Below, piece by piece: positions 26,399 to 35,682 of a DNA stretch of 64,000 nucleotides. The DNA lies in NCBI RefSeq assembly GCF_017875735.1, contig NZ_JAGGMZ010000001.1, positions 1,178,001 to 1,242,000 on the forward strand. Direction: 5' to 3'. Made by a program: the position numbers and the translations under genes. The notes below the pieces were generated by a model. It saw only the letters and a program-made list of their open reading frames with translations. It did not search any database and was not told where the DNA came from. The DNA comes from Arthrobacter sp. CAN_C5 (lineage in GTDB: Bacteria; Actinomycetota; Actinomycetes; Actinomycetales; Micrococcaceae). Numbering within the stretch: the stretch's first letter is position 1; each line of letters begins with the position of its first letter.

Positions 26399-26864
26399 TT
26401 CCTTGACCTTGCGGCTTCCGATACGAAGCTGCTCCGCGGGCGGGTTGGGCAAGTCCAGAGGAGAACCGGAGTTTCAGCGAGGCGGCCTCACCTCGGATGC
26501 TACAAAAACTTGCGGCTTTCTTGGCATCATAGTCGGTAGGCACCCGCCGTGAACCGGGCGGAGCGGGTATCCCGGCTGCACATATGGTCCTCGATGGATC
26601 CTAATTGCCGCTGAGCGGGAGGACAATGCATTCTACCTCGCCCATCCTGAAGATATGCGCGGGCCTCTGAAGCCTGTGTAGTAAACGTGCGCAAGCAAGA
26701 CTAGACAAGTTGGATTCCAACATCCCGCGGGCGGCACCATAGATGCTGTCCAGGTTTGAAGTAGTTCCACTAGTTGGTTCATGCCGAAGGCCGTTTTATC
26801 GCGCGCACCAGCCCGGAGCTATATTCGAGGAGGATTGGCTCTCCTACTCTTCTGATTGTTACCC
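26399..26864. other. Intergenic region left of ISL3 copy 2
   Basis: 466 bp with no gene or repeat that I can support. It ends in the target duplication TGTTACCC (26857-26864). Confidence 0.4.
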
Positions 26865-28299
26865 GGCTCTTCATAATTGAGGGTGTAGTCGGGGTCTGAA
26901 GCCGCCGGTTTCCAAGAGTGAGCGGGCGATGTAGTTGGCGATATTGCGGAAGCCCAGGGCTGAGCCTCGGAGGTGTTCGAGGCGGCCGTTCATGGCTTCG
27001 GTGGGTCCGTTGCTGGTGCCGGGCCGGTCGAAGTACGCCAGGACGTCGGCGGCCCGGCGTTTGAGGGTCCGGCCCAGAGTGCGGATCTCGGTGAGCGCGG
27101 CCGGGACACCGTCGCTGACCGATTCGATAAGTGCTTGCATCAACTCGTGTCCTCGGGCCCGGTCCTCGTGCCGGTAGGCAGCGATCATCCGCTGGTAGAT
27201 GCCCCAGGTTGCCTCGACTTGGACGTGAGTGTCCGTGGTGAACAGGTCGGTGAGGCGTTGTTCCTGTTTGTCGGTGAGCAGGTCCGCCCCCGTATGCAGG
27301 GTCCGCCGTGAGCTGTAGAGCGGGTCGCCCTTGCGTCCGCGGTGACCGCAGGTAGCTTGCTGGATCCGGCGTCGGCACCCATCCAACGCGTCCCCGGCGA
27401 GACGGACGACGTGGAACGGGTCCATGACCGCCACCGCGCTGGGAAGCTCCTCGGCGGCCGCGGTTTTGAAGCCGGTGAATCCGTCCATGGCGACGACTTC
27501 CACCCCGTCCCGCCACGCCTGTGGGCGTTTGGCTAACCACTGCTTGAACACGGCCTTTGAGCGGCCCTCGACCATGTCCAACAACCTTGAGGGCCCAGTC
27601 TTTTCGCGAATCGGCGTGAGATCGATGATGACGGTCACGTACTTGTCCCCGCGGCGGGTATGCCGCCACACGTGCTCATCGACGCCGATCACCTTCACCC
27701 CGTCGAACCGGTCCGGGTCATCGATCAAGACCCGCTTTCCCTCGGCCAGGACCGCGGTGTTCGCGGTATTCCACGACACCCCAAGGCCCTCGGCGACCCG
27801 GGCGACGGTGAGGTGTTGACACACGATCCCGGCCAGCGCCCAGCGCAGGCCCCGTCGGGAGAGTTTCGCCCGCGGCTCGGCGGCCTTAGCGGTGTCCTGC
27901 CGCCACACGTGAGCGCATCCGGTGCACCGGTAGCGGCGGACCCGGATCAGCAGCGTCGTTGGCCGCCAGCCGAACGGTTCGTGCGCCAGGCGCCGGGTCA
28001 CCATGTCCCGTGCAGCGCCTTGGGCTCCGCAGCGCCGGCACCACGAGTCCGGTTCCACTACCTCGCAAACCAGCACCGCACCATCGGGCTTCACCTCCTG
28101 ACCGATGGCTTCCAGACCGAGTTCATCGAGTCGGCAGAACGTGCTCAGATCGGGTGCAGCGAAGGTAGCGTTGAACACGTTGAGGTCTTCCGGATGGCGA
28201 GCGTGAGAACTTCCATCATCGGAAGGCCTCGACCCCTATCCCGTGACCGACGCGCCCATCCCGCTCACACCCCGACTACACCCTCAATTGCGATGAGCC
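26865..28299 (-). mobile_element. ISL3-family insertion sequence, copy 2
   Basis: 1435 bp with the same ends as the element at 8184, differing by only a few bases. A perfect 8-bp duplication TGTTACCC flanks it (26857-26864, 28300-28307). The near identity implies a recent move. Confidence 0.93.
26871..28178 (-). CDS. ISL3-family transposase, copy 2
   Basis: 435 residues with a product identical by eye to that at 8190: zinc-finger cysteines, helix-turn-helix, VIGVDEHVW and the late Glu motif are all present. Intact. Confidence 0.93.
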   Translation of the reverse strand: MFNATFAAPDLSTFCRLDELGLEAIGQEVKPDGAVLVCEVVEPDSWCRRCGAQGAARDMVTRRLAHEPFGWRPTTLLIRVRRYRCTGCAHVWRQDTAKAAEPRAKLSRRGLRWALAGIVCQHLTVARVAEGLGVSWNTANTAVLAEGKRVLIDDPDRFDGVKVIGVDEHVWRHTRRGDKYVTVIIDLTPIREKTGPSRLLDMVEGRSKAVFKQWLAKRPQAWRDGVEVVAMDGFTGFKTAAAEELPSAVAVMDPFHVVRLAGDALDGCRRRIQQATCGHRGRKGDPLYSSRRTLHTGADLLTDKQEQRLTDLFTTDTHVQVEATWGIYQRMIAAYRHEDRARGHELMQALIESVSDGVPAALTEIRTLGRTLKRRAADVLAYFDRPGTSNGPTEAMNGRLEHLRGSALGFRNIANYIARSLLETGGFRPRLHPQL

Positions 28300-28342
28300 T
28301 GTTACCCACCGAAGAAGTATGCGTCTCGAAGCGATCAGGAAG

Positions 28343-29251
28343 TCATTCCTGGGTGGTGGGCCAGAAGGATTTCAAGATCCTGTGGGTCTCGGTCAATACT
28401 GTCGCTAAGGGAGCAGCAAATGAGGCTACGCGTTGCAAAACAACTTCAATGTCATTTCTTTCATGCGGCTGCTGATCGGCCTTTTCGTCGACATTTGAGG
28501 CTAGTTTGTGAGCGATCTCGCAGTGGTCTGGCCCAAGGTTTTCTGCGTCGGACCTGAGAGCCGCTGCCAAAGCCTTGAGATCTTCCGACTTCCGCGAACC
28601 AGCCTGCCAGCGAGTATGAATCTCTGAGTCACCGGTGACGTTTGAGCCGCTAACGTCACCGCCCGCTTTAACCTTGGACCTACTACGGTCGTCTCGACTG
28701 AAGTCACTCTTGACCTTGTTCTTCCTCCCGAAAACGTTGCCATCCCCGTTAACTATGATCACGTTGCGCTCCTCCAGTAGATTACGTGCCGAGAGATGCT
28801 TGGCCATCATGAAGTCCCAGTCGCGGTCGCTAAGAAACACCCTTCCCGGAGCTGCAAGTACCAACCAGGCCAAAAACTTGTCCAGAAGACCACCGAGCCA
28901 CTGGGCGATTTCATCGAAGAGTGTGCCATCGGCTTTTTCTGTTTTGTTCGGTGCTTCGGCGCAGATGATGTCTTCTTTCAGAAGACGGTCGACGACTAAC
29001 CATTTACTTGTGCGAGATAGGCGCTTCCCTTTCCAAAAGAGCTTTAGGGGCTTCGCCTGGCCGCGGTTTGCGCTGACCGACTGCATGTATTCAACGAGTT
29101 CTTCCCGGATTCGATCCAGATCGGCATCGCTCAGTTTTTTGCGGGCTCGTGTGACGCCAAACCATCGGAGGAGGACCGCGATGAGGACAATGGCAACGAC
29201 TATAAGAATGTTCGCGATTGCCATCTGGGTCAGGGTTTCGTTGTCTATCAT
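28343..29251 (-). CDS. Membrane-anchored hypothetical protein with GDGNV/GGDVSGSN linker
   Basis: A 302-residue protein. One N-terminal helix (IANILIVVAIVLIAVLLRWF) is followed by a basic region, then a winged-helix-like segment (KLSDADLDRIREELVEYM to LVVDRLLKEDIICAE). The middle carries a low-complexity motif, NGDGNVFGRKNKVKS followed by AGGDVSGSNVTGD. Short turn repeats of this kind (GDGN, GGDVSGSN) are frequent between domains of bacterial conflict proteins. The helical C terminus (EDLKALAAALRSDAENLGPDH) may be a protein-interaction region. Function unknown. It ends 36 bp from the ISL3 target site, so it was not broken. Confidence 0.6.
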   Translation of the reverse strand: MIDNETLTQMAIANILIVVAIVLIAVLLRWFGVTRARKKLSDADLDRIREELVEYMQSVSANRGQAKPLKLFWKGKRLSRTSKWLVVDRLLKEDIICAEAPNKTEKADGTLFDEIAQWLGGLLDKFLAWLVLAAPGRVFLSDRDWDFMMAKHLSARNLLEERNVIIVNGDGNVFGRKNKVKSDFSRDDRSRSKVKAGGDVSGSNVTGDSEIHTRWQAGSRKSEDLKALAAALRSDAENLGPDHCEIAHKLASNVDEKADQQPHERNDIEVVLQRVASFAAPLATVLTETHRILKSFWPTTQE

Positions 29252-29465
29252 TCGATCGTCCTCTTTCGCTGCTACGCGGAGGAAAAATTACTCGTAGTGG
29301 TTGGTTGGGTCCCCGGGTAGGAGTCCGGTGACTGTGTGAGTTTCGCATCCGATTGAGTATTTGAGGCTTTGATCACCACCCAATCGTGCGGTTCAGCACC
29401 ACCGATCGTGCGGGAGAGCGCCAGTGGTGGTGTGGTTGGGGGCCACTGACGCTCTCCATCATCGA

Positions 29466-30215
29466 TTACGCGCTGGCCAGCGCGGTGTGCGCTCTCATGT
29501 TGTAGGTGCCGGTCTCGACCCAGATCGTGTTGTGGATGATCCGGTCCATGATCGCGTCGGCGTGAACACCGGAGCCGAGGCGTTGGTGCCAGTCCTTCTG
29601 CGAGTACTGGGTGCAGAACACCGTCGATGTTTCGCCGTAACGGCGCTCCATCAGCTCCAGCAGCATGGTTCGCATTGATTCCGTCGGCCGGTCCAGCAAC
29701 CACTCGTCAATAACGAGCAATGTGAATGCGGCGTATTTGCGCAGGAACTTCCCGGCCCCGCCGGGGGTGTCCTGGGCGGCGACCCAGGCTTCCTCGAGGT
29801 CGGGCATGCGGACGTAGTGGGCGCGGATGCGGTGCTCGCAGGCGCGTTTACCAATCGCGCATCCCAGATACGACTTCCCCGACCCGGTGAAGCCCTGGAA
29901 GACAACGTTCTGCTGCCGGGTCACGAACGAGCAGGTGCCGAGCTGGGTCAGCACTTGCCGGTTCAGGCCGCGTTCGTCGAGCAGGTCGATGCGGCGCAGA
30001 TCCGCGTTCGGGTAACGCAGCCCCGCCCGCCGGATCAACCCGGCGACCTTGGAATGCATGAAGGTCGAGTAGGCGTCATCGACGACCAGCCGGACCCGCT
30101 CCTCGAACGTCAAACTGATCGACAAGGTCTCGTCCTGGGTATCGATCGCCTCCAGCAGCTCGCCGGCGTTCATCTCGCGGAGCTTGCGTTTGGTCTCTCC
30201 ATCCAGCGCGCTCAA
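29466..30215 (-). CDS. istB: IS21 helper ATPase IstB
   Basis: A 249-residue AAA+ protein with Walker A GFTGSGKSYLGCAI and Walker B TLLVIDEWLLD. It assists the transposase. Its ATG overlaps the istA stop. A distinct subtype from the IstB at 19991. Confidence 0.92.
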   Translation of the reverse strand: MSALDGETKRKLREMNAGELLEAIDTQDETLSISLTFEERVRLVVDDAYSTFMHSKVAGLIRRAGLRYPNADLRRIDLLDERGLNRQVLTQLGTCSFVTRQQNVVFQGFTGSGKSYLGCAIGKRACEHRIRAHYVRMPDLEEAWVAAQDTPGGAGKFLRKYAAFTLLVIDEWLLDRPTESMRTMLLELMERRYGETSTVFCTQYSQKDWHQRLGSGVHADAIMDRIIHNTIWVETGTYNMRAHTALASA

Positions 30216-31765
30216 CGGGTCCCTCCGGCGTAGTAGGCGCTGCCGCGGACATAGCCGCCATCATCCGGTTCCGGTTCGGGGGTGTGTCCGGTTTTGTCCT
30301 GCCCGGTGTCGAGGATCGGCCGCAGATGCGCGTAGCGCGGTGAGCGCAGCGGACCCCGTAAAGCCAGCGCACTGGCCGCTTCCACCCGGGCCGCGGAGAA
30401 CTTCCGAGACAGGCGCAGGACCGCCAGGGCTGGGTCGTAGCCGGCTTCCTCGATGGAGGCTGCCTCGAAGATTTTCCCGATCACCGTCACCGTGGCCGGG
30501 CCCATCCGGGCTGCCCAGGCCTCAATCCGGGCCCGGTCCCAGGCCTGGAAGCTGCGTCCCTCGGGCAGGTCCGCGTCGTTCGTCTGATACTGATTCACCG
30601 TGCTTGTCGGCAACAGCAGGTGGCTGGTCAGGCGCTCATCAGCCCGATAGACCTCCAGCATGGTGTCCGTGACGCGAAGGTCAACGAGAGAGCCGATGTG
30701 GCTGAAGGGCACGGAGTAGAAGTTCTTTGCCCAGACCACGTGTGCGTTCTTGTTCACCTTGCGCCGGTAGGACCACGTGCTGATCTCAAACGGTACCGCC
30801 GGCAGCGGTTGCATGAGCGGCTTCTCCTCGGTGGTGAAGACGCTCAGCCGGGACCCGTCGCGTTTCTGGAACGACTGCCGGTTATAGGCATCGATCTGTT
30901 CATAGACCCGGATGCGCAACTGCGGCAGGGACGTGAACTGCTCGTGCCGCAAGCCCGCGATGACCCAGGTCGCGACGTGGGAGACCGTGTTCTCGACGCT
31001 CGCTTTGTCTTTCGGAGCCCGAACTCTGCCCGGTAATACCGCGGCCGAGTAGTGTGCCGCCATCTCCCGATAAGCATCATTCAGGACGACTTCGCCCTCC
31101 TTTGGGTGGGAGATCACCCCGGTCTTTAGGTTGTCGGGCACCAGGCGCGGGACGCTGCCGCCGAAGAAGGCGAACATCGATGTGTGGGCGCGTAGCCACG
31201 ACTCCTGCCGCATATCAAGGCAGGCTTCTACGAACGCGTACCGGCTGAAGGGCAGGCAGGCGACGAACAAATACACCTTCGAGGTCTCACCCGTGGTCGG
31301 ATCCAGCAGCCCCATCGTGGGCCCGGACCAGTCGACCTCGATGCTGCGGCCGGCCTTATGACCAACCCGCGACGTCGCCCCGGTCACGGCGGCGTGCTCG
31401 CCATAGAGCCGGCAGAACCGGTCATAACTCATCACCGCCTGCCCTGCGCGGGTAGACGCGTCGACATACTCTTGGTGCAGCAGCTTCAATGTCACCCCCA
31501 CCCGGGCCAGCTCGGTGTGCACCCGCGCCCAGTCCGGCTGCGCGAAGGCACTCTCACGGACGCCACGGCCGGGAAACAACGCCGCATACACCTCGACCTC
31601 CGACAGCTCGGCGACGTCATCCCACCCGAGATCGGCCAGCTCCGCCGCATCGAGGACCGCCTGAATGCTGTGCCGGGATATCCCATGAGCGGACTCAATT
31701 GCTCTTCGCGACAGGCTTTGATTACGCAGCTGCAACACCAGCTTCGCTTTGATCTTCCGTACCAT
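30212..31765 (-). CDS. istA: IS21 transposase IstA
   Basis: 517 residues from the ATG at 31765, which has GGAAGGAA 8 bases upstream; an earlier in-frame start lacks a good site. A helix-turn-helix (SLSRRAIESAHGISRHSIQAVLDAA) precedes the DDE core: VDWSGPTMG, VPDNLKTGV and KASVENTVSHV. Intact. Confidence 0.92.
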   Translation of the reverse strand: MVRKIKAKLVLQLRNQSLSRRAIESAHGISRHSIQAVLDAAELADLGWDDVAELSEVEVYAALFPGRGVRESAFAQPDWARVHTELARVGVTLKLLHQEYVDASTRAGQAVMSYDRFCRLYGEHAAVTGATSRVGHKAGRSIEVDWSGPTMGLLDPTTGETSKVYLFVACLPFSRYAFVEACLDMRQESWLRAHTSMFAFFGGSVPRLVPDNLKTGVISHPKEGEVVLNDAYREMAAHYSAAVLPGRVRAPKDKASVENTVSHVATWVIAGLRHEQFTSLPQLRIRVYEQIDAYNRQSFQKRDGSRLSVFTTEEKPLMQPLPAVPFEISTWSYRRKVNKNAHVVWAKNFYSVPFSHIGSLVDLRVTDTMLEVYRADERLTSHLLLPTSTVNQYQTNDADLPEGRSFQAWDRARIEAWAARMGPATVTVIGKIFEAASIEEAGYDPALAVLRLSRKFSAARVEAASALALRGPLRSPRYAHLRPILDTGQDKTGHTPEPEPDDGGYVRGSAYYAGGTR

Positions 31766-31955
31766 TACCGGTATTCCTTCCACCATGTGTCCCTCACATG
31801 GTGGAAGGAGCTTTACAGGTGGTGCTCAACCACACCAACAGTGGTGCTCAACCACACCAGTCGCGCTACCCGGCGATGGCGCTCACCCGCACCACAGGCG
31901 GAGCTCACGGAGGCCAATATTCACGATAATGGATGCAGGAGGAAATTCACAGATT

Positions 31956-32234
31956 ATGGCACGTAGACATACCCCGGATCAGGTCATCGCGAAAGTGCGT
32001 CAGGGCCAGAAGATGCTCAACGACGGACGACCGATGATCGAGGTCATCAAAGAGTTACAGGTGACCGAGGCGACCTGGTATCGGTGGCTGCAGCAGTACG
32101 GGTCCGAGAAGAACGCCACCCAGGCCAAGGCCGTCAAGGACCTCGAGAAGGAGAACGCGCGACTGAAGAAGCTGTTAGCTGATCAGGTCCTGGCCAATGA
32201 CATTTTGAATGAGGTGGCGCGGGGAAAATTCTGA
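31956..32234 (+). CDS. IS3-family transposase OrfA
   Basis: A 92-residue DNA-binding subunit. It has a helix-turn-helix (PDQVIAKVRQGQKMLNDG, then EVTEATWYRW-like) and a C-terminal leucine zipper (LEKENARLKKLLADQVL). AGGAGGA lies about 11 bases upstream. It ends with TGA four codons before the OrfB frame becomes readable, the overlap expected for frameshifted OrfAB synthesis. Confidence 0.9.
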   Translation: MARRHTPDQVIAKVRQGQKMLNDGRPMIEVIKELQVTEATWYRWLQQYGSEKNATQAKAVKDLEKENARLKKLLADQVLANDILNEVARGKF

Positions 32235-32263
32235 GCCCCGAACCACGTCACCGCGCCGTTCGT

Positions 32264-33103
32264 ATGGCGCAGGAGAAGTTCGGGGCGTCCGAGAGGTTCG
32301 CCTGCAAGGTGTTGGGGCAGAACCGGTCAGCGCTGCGCAAAGGCCGACCCGTGGTCAGCTTTGAAGAGGCACAGTTGCGCTCTGATCTGCGCGCTGTTGC
32401 CGGCAAGTATCCGGCGTGGGGTTGGCGCAAGGCGCGCTGGCGCCTGCTCGAGCAACCGCAGGGGGACGGCGTGGCGCTGAACAAGAAGCGTGTGCGCCGG
32501 CTGTGGCGGGCCGAAGGACTCACGTGCAAGCCCAAGGCGCGCAAGAAGCGCCGCACCGGTCCCGGCGCCGGCGAGCACAAGCGCCTGCGGGCCGAGTACC
32601 CGATGCACGTGGTCAGCTTCGATTTCCAATCCGATGTGACTTCGTGCGGGCGGCATATCCGGTTCTTCAACGTGATCGATGAATACACCCGTACCGCCCT
32701 GGCTATCATCCCGAGACGGTCCTTCACTGCGACCGATGTGGTCGCGGCACTGGAGGACATCATCGCCGAAACCGGCATCGTCCCGACCTATGTCCGCTCG
32801 GACAATGGTCCGGAGTTCACCGCGGCCGCGCTGATCGATTGGTGTGCCACTGCCGGGGTGGAGACCGCGTTTATCGATCCGGGATCGCCCTGGCAGAACG
32901 GGTTCGCCGAGTCATTCAACGCCCAATTCAGGAGGGAACAACTCGCCGGAGAAATCATGGACACGATGGCCGAGGCGAAATACTTGGCCGAGGAATGGAA
33001 AGAGATCTACAATAATGAACGGCCCCACGGATCCCTCGACGGACTGACACCGTCAAGACACTGGGAACGCTGGACCGCAGAGAACCAATTAGCTATCGCA
33101 TAG
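32264..33103 (+). CDS. IS3-family transposase OrfB
   Basis: 279 residues from the first ATG; the frame is open upstream into the end of OrfA (ILSPEPRHRAVRM), so it is probably made as an OrfAB fusion by -1 frameshifting. The integrase core has Asp in VSFDFQSDV, Asp in VRSDNGPEF and Glu in NGFAESFNAQF. Its ERPHGSLDGLTP C terminus is typical of IS3. Intact. Confidence 0.92.
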   Translation: MAQEKFGASERFACKVLGQNRSALRKGRPVVSFEEAQLRSDLRAVAGKYPAWGWRKARWRLLEQPQGDGVALNKKRVRRLWRAEGLTCKPKARKKRRTGPGAGEHKRLRAEYPMHVVSFDFQSDVTSCGRHIRFFNVIDEYTRTALAIIPRRSFTATDVVAALEDIIAETGIVPTYVRSDNGPEFTAAALIDWCATAGVETAFIDPGSPWQNGFAESFNAQFRREQLAGEIMDTMAEAKYLAEEWKEIYNNERPHGSLDGLTPSRHWERWTAENQLAIA

Positions 33104-33136
33104 CCGCTGGACTGCTAACGGGGGCCCAACCATGGT

Positions 33137-33392
33137 GTGTTTTGGCAATGCCTGCTGACTTTTCACGCCTTTATAACCGGTGAAGGTGATGGCTCACGTT
33201 ATATGCGGGCTAGGCTGCTGCGCAAGCTGTTCGCTGCATGCCGCCCGTATGGAACAGACGCGAGTGCCGGGATCACAGGCATCAACAGTGCGGGCGGTTT
33301 GAGTGGCGAAGGATCGGGTGCTGTTACGTATTTGCGGATTCTATGGCGTGTAACTTACGGAGTTTCATGTGCCCCCATTTACGCTTACTAAC
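33137..33392. promoter_or_regulatory. Leader of the serine recombinase gene
   Basis: 256 bp between the IS3 right duplication and the recombinase. No gene is supported. Large serine recombinases usually have their attachment site next to the gene start, so an attP- or attL-like core may lie here, but I cannot define it. Confidence 0.3.
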
Positions 33393-34757
33393 ATGACCAC
33401 CCGCGCCGCCATCTACGCCAGGATAAGTAAGGATCTTGCCCAGGAGGGTCTTGGAATCGCCCGCCAGCTCAGCGATTGCAGAGCCTACGCCAAGAAAAAA
33501 GGCTATGTCGTTGTCCTCGAACTTAAGGACAACGACATTTCGGCATCCGGCCTGAAACAGCGGCCAAGCTACCTACAGCTCCGGGAACTAATGGAAACCC
33601 GGAGCATCGATCTTGCCGTCGTCTATTCGATGGATCGGCTGCACCGCTCGATGGCGGAGCTGGTTGATTATATCGAGCTATCTCGACGTACAGACGTTGG
33701 GATCGTGTCCGTAACCGGCGGTAGCATCAACTTGGCCACGGCGGATGGTCGGCTCCAGGCACACATCTTTGGTGCATTTGCCGCTGCCGAACGAGAGAAA
33801 ACCCAGGAACGCATTAAACGCAAGCATGCGGAACTTGCTCAGTCAGGTAAGTGGCCAGGCCAGCGAGTTTACGGCTATCGCGCGGACGCATCTGTAGTGA
33901 AAAAAGAATCAGATGTCATCAAAGATCTTTGTGCCCGGCTTCTGGCTGGCGAAGGCTACAACTCGATAGCTTCGGACCTAAATACTCGTGGCATACCTAC
34001 TCTTACAGGTGCTAAATGGCGAGCATCGACAATAACAGGCATAGCTCGAAGTGCTCGGATCGCAGGGCACCGCGAGCACAAGGGTGTGATCTCGTTCCGA
34101 AATGCTTGGGAAGCGATTATTGACGAAGAGACGTCTATGCTTCTACGTTCCAGGCTGATGCCAGGTAGATCAGGCGGGACACGTGGAGGACCCCGAAAAC
34201 ACCTTCTGACTGGACTTCTCGTTTGTGGCAAGTGCAACCACGGGATGGTACGTGGACTAGCAGGCAAGCAGAAGACACCGAACTACCGTTGCCCAGCCAA
34301 CCAAGGCAGTGGTGCTTGCGGTGGGACCAGCATCAGCCTCACAGGAGCCGAAGCCTTTCTTTCTGAGGCGCTATTTGTCGCCCACGATGAAGCCGTGGAC
34401 GATGATCAGCAAAGTGACGACCTGGAAGTATGGGCGGAGAAGCGTAAAGCTTTAGAGTCGCGACAGAAAACGCTCGCTGAGTTATTGGGCAAGGGCCTAA
34501 TGGAGCCTGAGGAGTGGGTGCTAGCCTCTGCGGCAAATAGGGAAGAACTGAAGCGGCTCCCGGAACCCAGGGTGAAGCCGCACAGAAAGCGAATCACTGG
34601 GGATGAGTTGCGCTCGGCTTGGCCCGATATTCCAGGCACCACCAAGCGGGCGCTGCTGGATGACGCCTTCATCAGAATCGTCGTTATGCCCCGCCGGATA
34701 GTTACAGGCCAGAAAACCTTTGACCCAGGGCGCCTTGTGCCGGAATGGCGGCGCTAG
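33393..34757 (+). CDS. Large serine recombinase (site-specific integrase)
   Basis: 454 residues from the ATG at 33393 (MTTRAAIYARISKD); a GTG eight codons earlier is also possible. The resolvase domain holds the catalytic Ser12 in YARISKD, and the Arg residues around MDRLHRS. Then come a recombinase domain (YGYRAD, GYNSIASDLNTRGIPTLTGAKW) and a zinc ribbon (LVCGKCNHGM, YRCPANQGSGACGG). A short helical tail follows. Enzymes of this class integrate and excise phages and integrative elements. It is full length. Its attachment sites are not obvious. It could act on the boundary motifs of the caspase modules, but nothing shows this. Confidence 0.88.
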   Translation: MTTRAAIYARISKDLAQEGLGIARQLSDCRAYAKKKGYVVVLELKDNDISASGLKQRPSYLQLRELMETRSIDLAVVYSMDRLHRSMAELVDYIELSRRTDVGIVSVTGGSINLATADGRLQAHIFGAFAAAEREKTQERIKRKHAELAQSGKWPGQRVYGYRADASVVKKESDVIKDLCARLLAGEGYNSIASDLNTRGIPTLTGAKWRASTITGIARSARIAGHREHKGVISFRNAWEAIIDEETSMLLRSRLMPGRSGGTRGGPRKHLLTGLLVCGKCNHGMVRGLAGKQKTPNYRCPANQGSGACGGTSISLTGAEAFLSEALFVAHDEAVDDDQQSDDLEVWAEKRKALESRQKTLAELLGKGLMEPEEWVLASAANREELKRLPEPRVKPHRKRITGDELRSAWPDIPGTTKRALLDDAFIRIVVMPRRIVTGQKTFDPGRLVPEWRR

Positions 34758-34897
34758 GCTGCGTCTGTGGACTCCTCCGCCTTATCGACGGCGGAAAGCG
34801 CCCTAAAGCGGACCCCGCGGTCGGCAATGGTGGGCGGAAGGCCCTGGTCAGCGCGGGTCTTCTTAACCCACGCGGCAGCATCTGTTTTTTCATTCAC
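34754..34897 (-). CDS. Small hypothetical protein overlapping the recombinase stop
   Basis: A 47-residue product from GTG 34897, ending at a TAG that overlaps the recombinase TAG tail to tail. It begins MNEKTDAAAWVKKTRAD and continues with QGLPPTIADRGVRFRAL. The composition is protein-like, and short proteins of this type (AAWVxxTRxxQGLPPxIxD) often accompany recombinases in Micrococcaceae. Function unknown. Confidence 0.5.
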   Translation of the reverse strand: MNEKTDAAAWVKKTRADQGLPPTIADRGVRFRALSAVDKAEESTDAA

Positions 34898-35013
34898 GTG
34901 ATCTCTATGCGGCCAATCCGCTGACGGCGGTCATAGACCAATGCCAGAATGAGACGGGTATCCAGCCGACGGCGCAGCGAGGGGCTGCAGTATTCAATCC
35001 CTGGTGTGAATGC
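34898..35013. other. Short gap
   Basis: 116 bp with nothing that I recognise. Confidence 0.3.
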
Positions 35014-35595
35014 TCAGTAATTTCCGAACCGGGGTAGCCGTACTATTCGACTCTCGGGCCTCAGCCATTGGTGCACATCGAAGGAGCGAGCACACCTCGA
35101 GGTCGGCAGAGATGAAATGGGCCCGGTCACGACGTTGCCCCAGGCGGAGTCGGATTTGATGATGGCCTTCCGGGACGCGACCCGCAAGCGCGCCATGCCT
35201 GAGGACAAGGTCACGATGATCGGGCGACCGTCGGCGGGACCGACAATGTCGACGTGCTCACCGGAATCGGAATCCGGGGCACTGTGATCGTCCTGGTGGA
35301 CCTGGTGGACCTGGTGGACCTGGCGGACCCGGTCGCCCTTCTCTCCGCGGGTGTCCGAGAGTAGCCGGCGGGCCTCGGACTTGGTCGCGGGATGTTTGTG
35401 CTCGACCTCGGCGCCGTCGGTGGTCTCGCGTTCGACTGTGCCATCGAAAAGGCTTCGTGCCTTGTGACGTACTGGAGGGCTGACGGGCAAAGGAAGGACC
35501 GGGGCCAAAGTGACCCCGGCTTCCGGGTGGGAGGTGGCAGCGAACTGGCCACCGACAGGGATTCCCTGGGGCTGACGTGCGATTGAAGAGGTCAT
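35014..35595 (-). CDS. Hypothetical protein with ARQPxGxPxGGQFAA leader
   Basis: 193 residues. The first 25 (MTSSIARQPQGIPVGGQFAA, then TSHPEAGV) match a leader shared by many plasmid and phage proteins of Arthrobacter relatives; its function is not established. The middle is charged and contains an in-frame 9-bp triplication giving VHQVHQVHQ. The C-terminal 60 residues are weakly protein-like, so the 3' end may be altered. No signal peptide or membrane helix. Confidence 0.55.
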   Translation of the reverse strand: MTSSIARQPQGIPVGGQFAATSHPEAGVTLAPVLPLPVSPPVRHKARSLFDGTVERETTDGAEVEHKHPATKSEARRLLSDTRGEKGDRVRQVHQVHQVHQDDHSAPDSDSGEHVDIVGPADGRPIIVTLSSGMARLRVASRKAIIKSDSAWGNVVTGPISSLPTSRCARSFDVHQWLRPESRIVRLPRFGNY

Positions 35596-35682
35596 ACCCA
35601 GTGGTGTGCGGCGATGAGCTCCAGGTGCCAGACGGGCTAGCCAGGAGGCGTCTGGATGGGAGGACTCAAGATCAGCCTGGAG

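Larger units (their letters stand above)
29370..31907 (-). mobile_element. IS21-family insertion sequence B, nested in the IS3 element
   Basis: Ends are TGATCACCACCC at the left and TGAGCTCCGCCT read inward from the right, each followed by a GTGCGGxTxAGCxCC block. Extra copies of GTGGTTGAGCACCAC occur inside the right end. GAGGC lies two bases outside each end, a possible target duplication. Boundaries are accurate to a few bases. Confidence 0.75.
29302..33132 (+). mobile_element. IS3-family (IS407-type) element, interrupted by an IS21 element
   Basis: Ends are TGGTTGGGTCCCCG at the left and TGGTTGGGCCCCCG read inward from the right. A 4-bp duplication TGGT lies on both sides (29298-29301, 33133-33136), the length typical of the IS407 group. 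The left inverted repeat is separated from orfA by the IS21 element at 29370-31907, which landed in the short leader. Without the insert the element would be about 1.3 kb. Confidence 0.82.
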
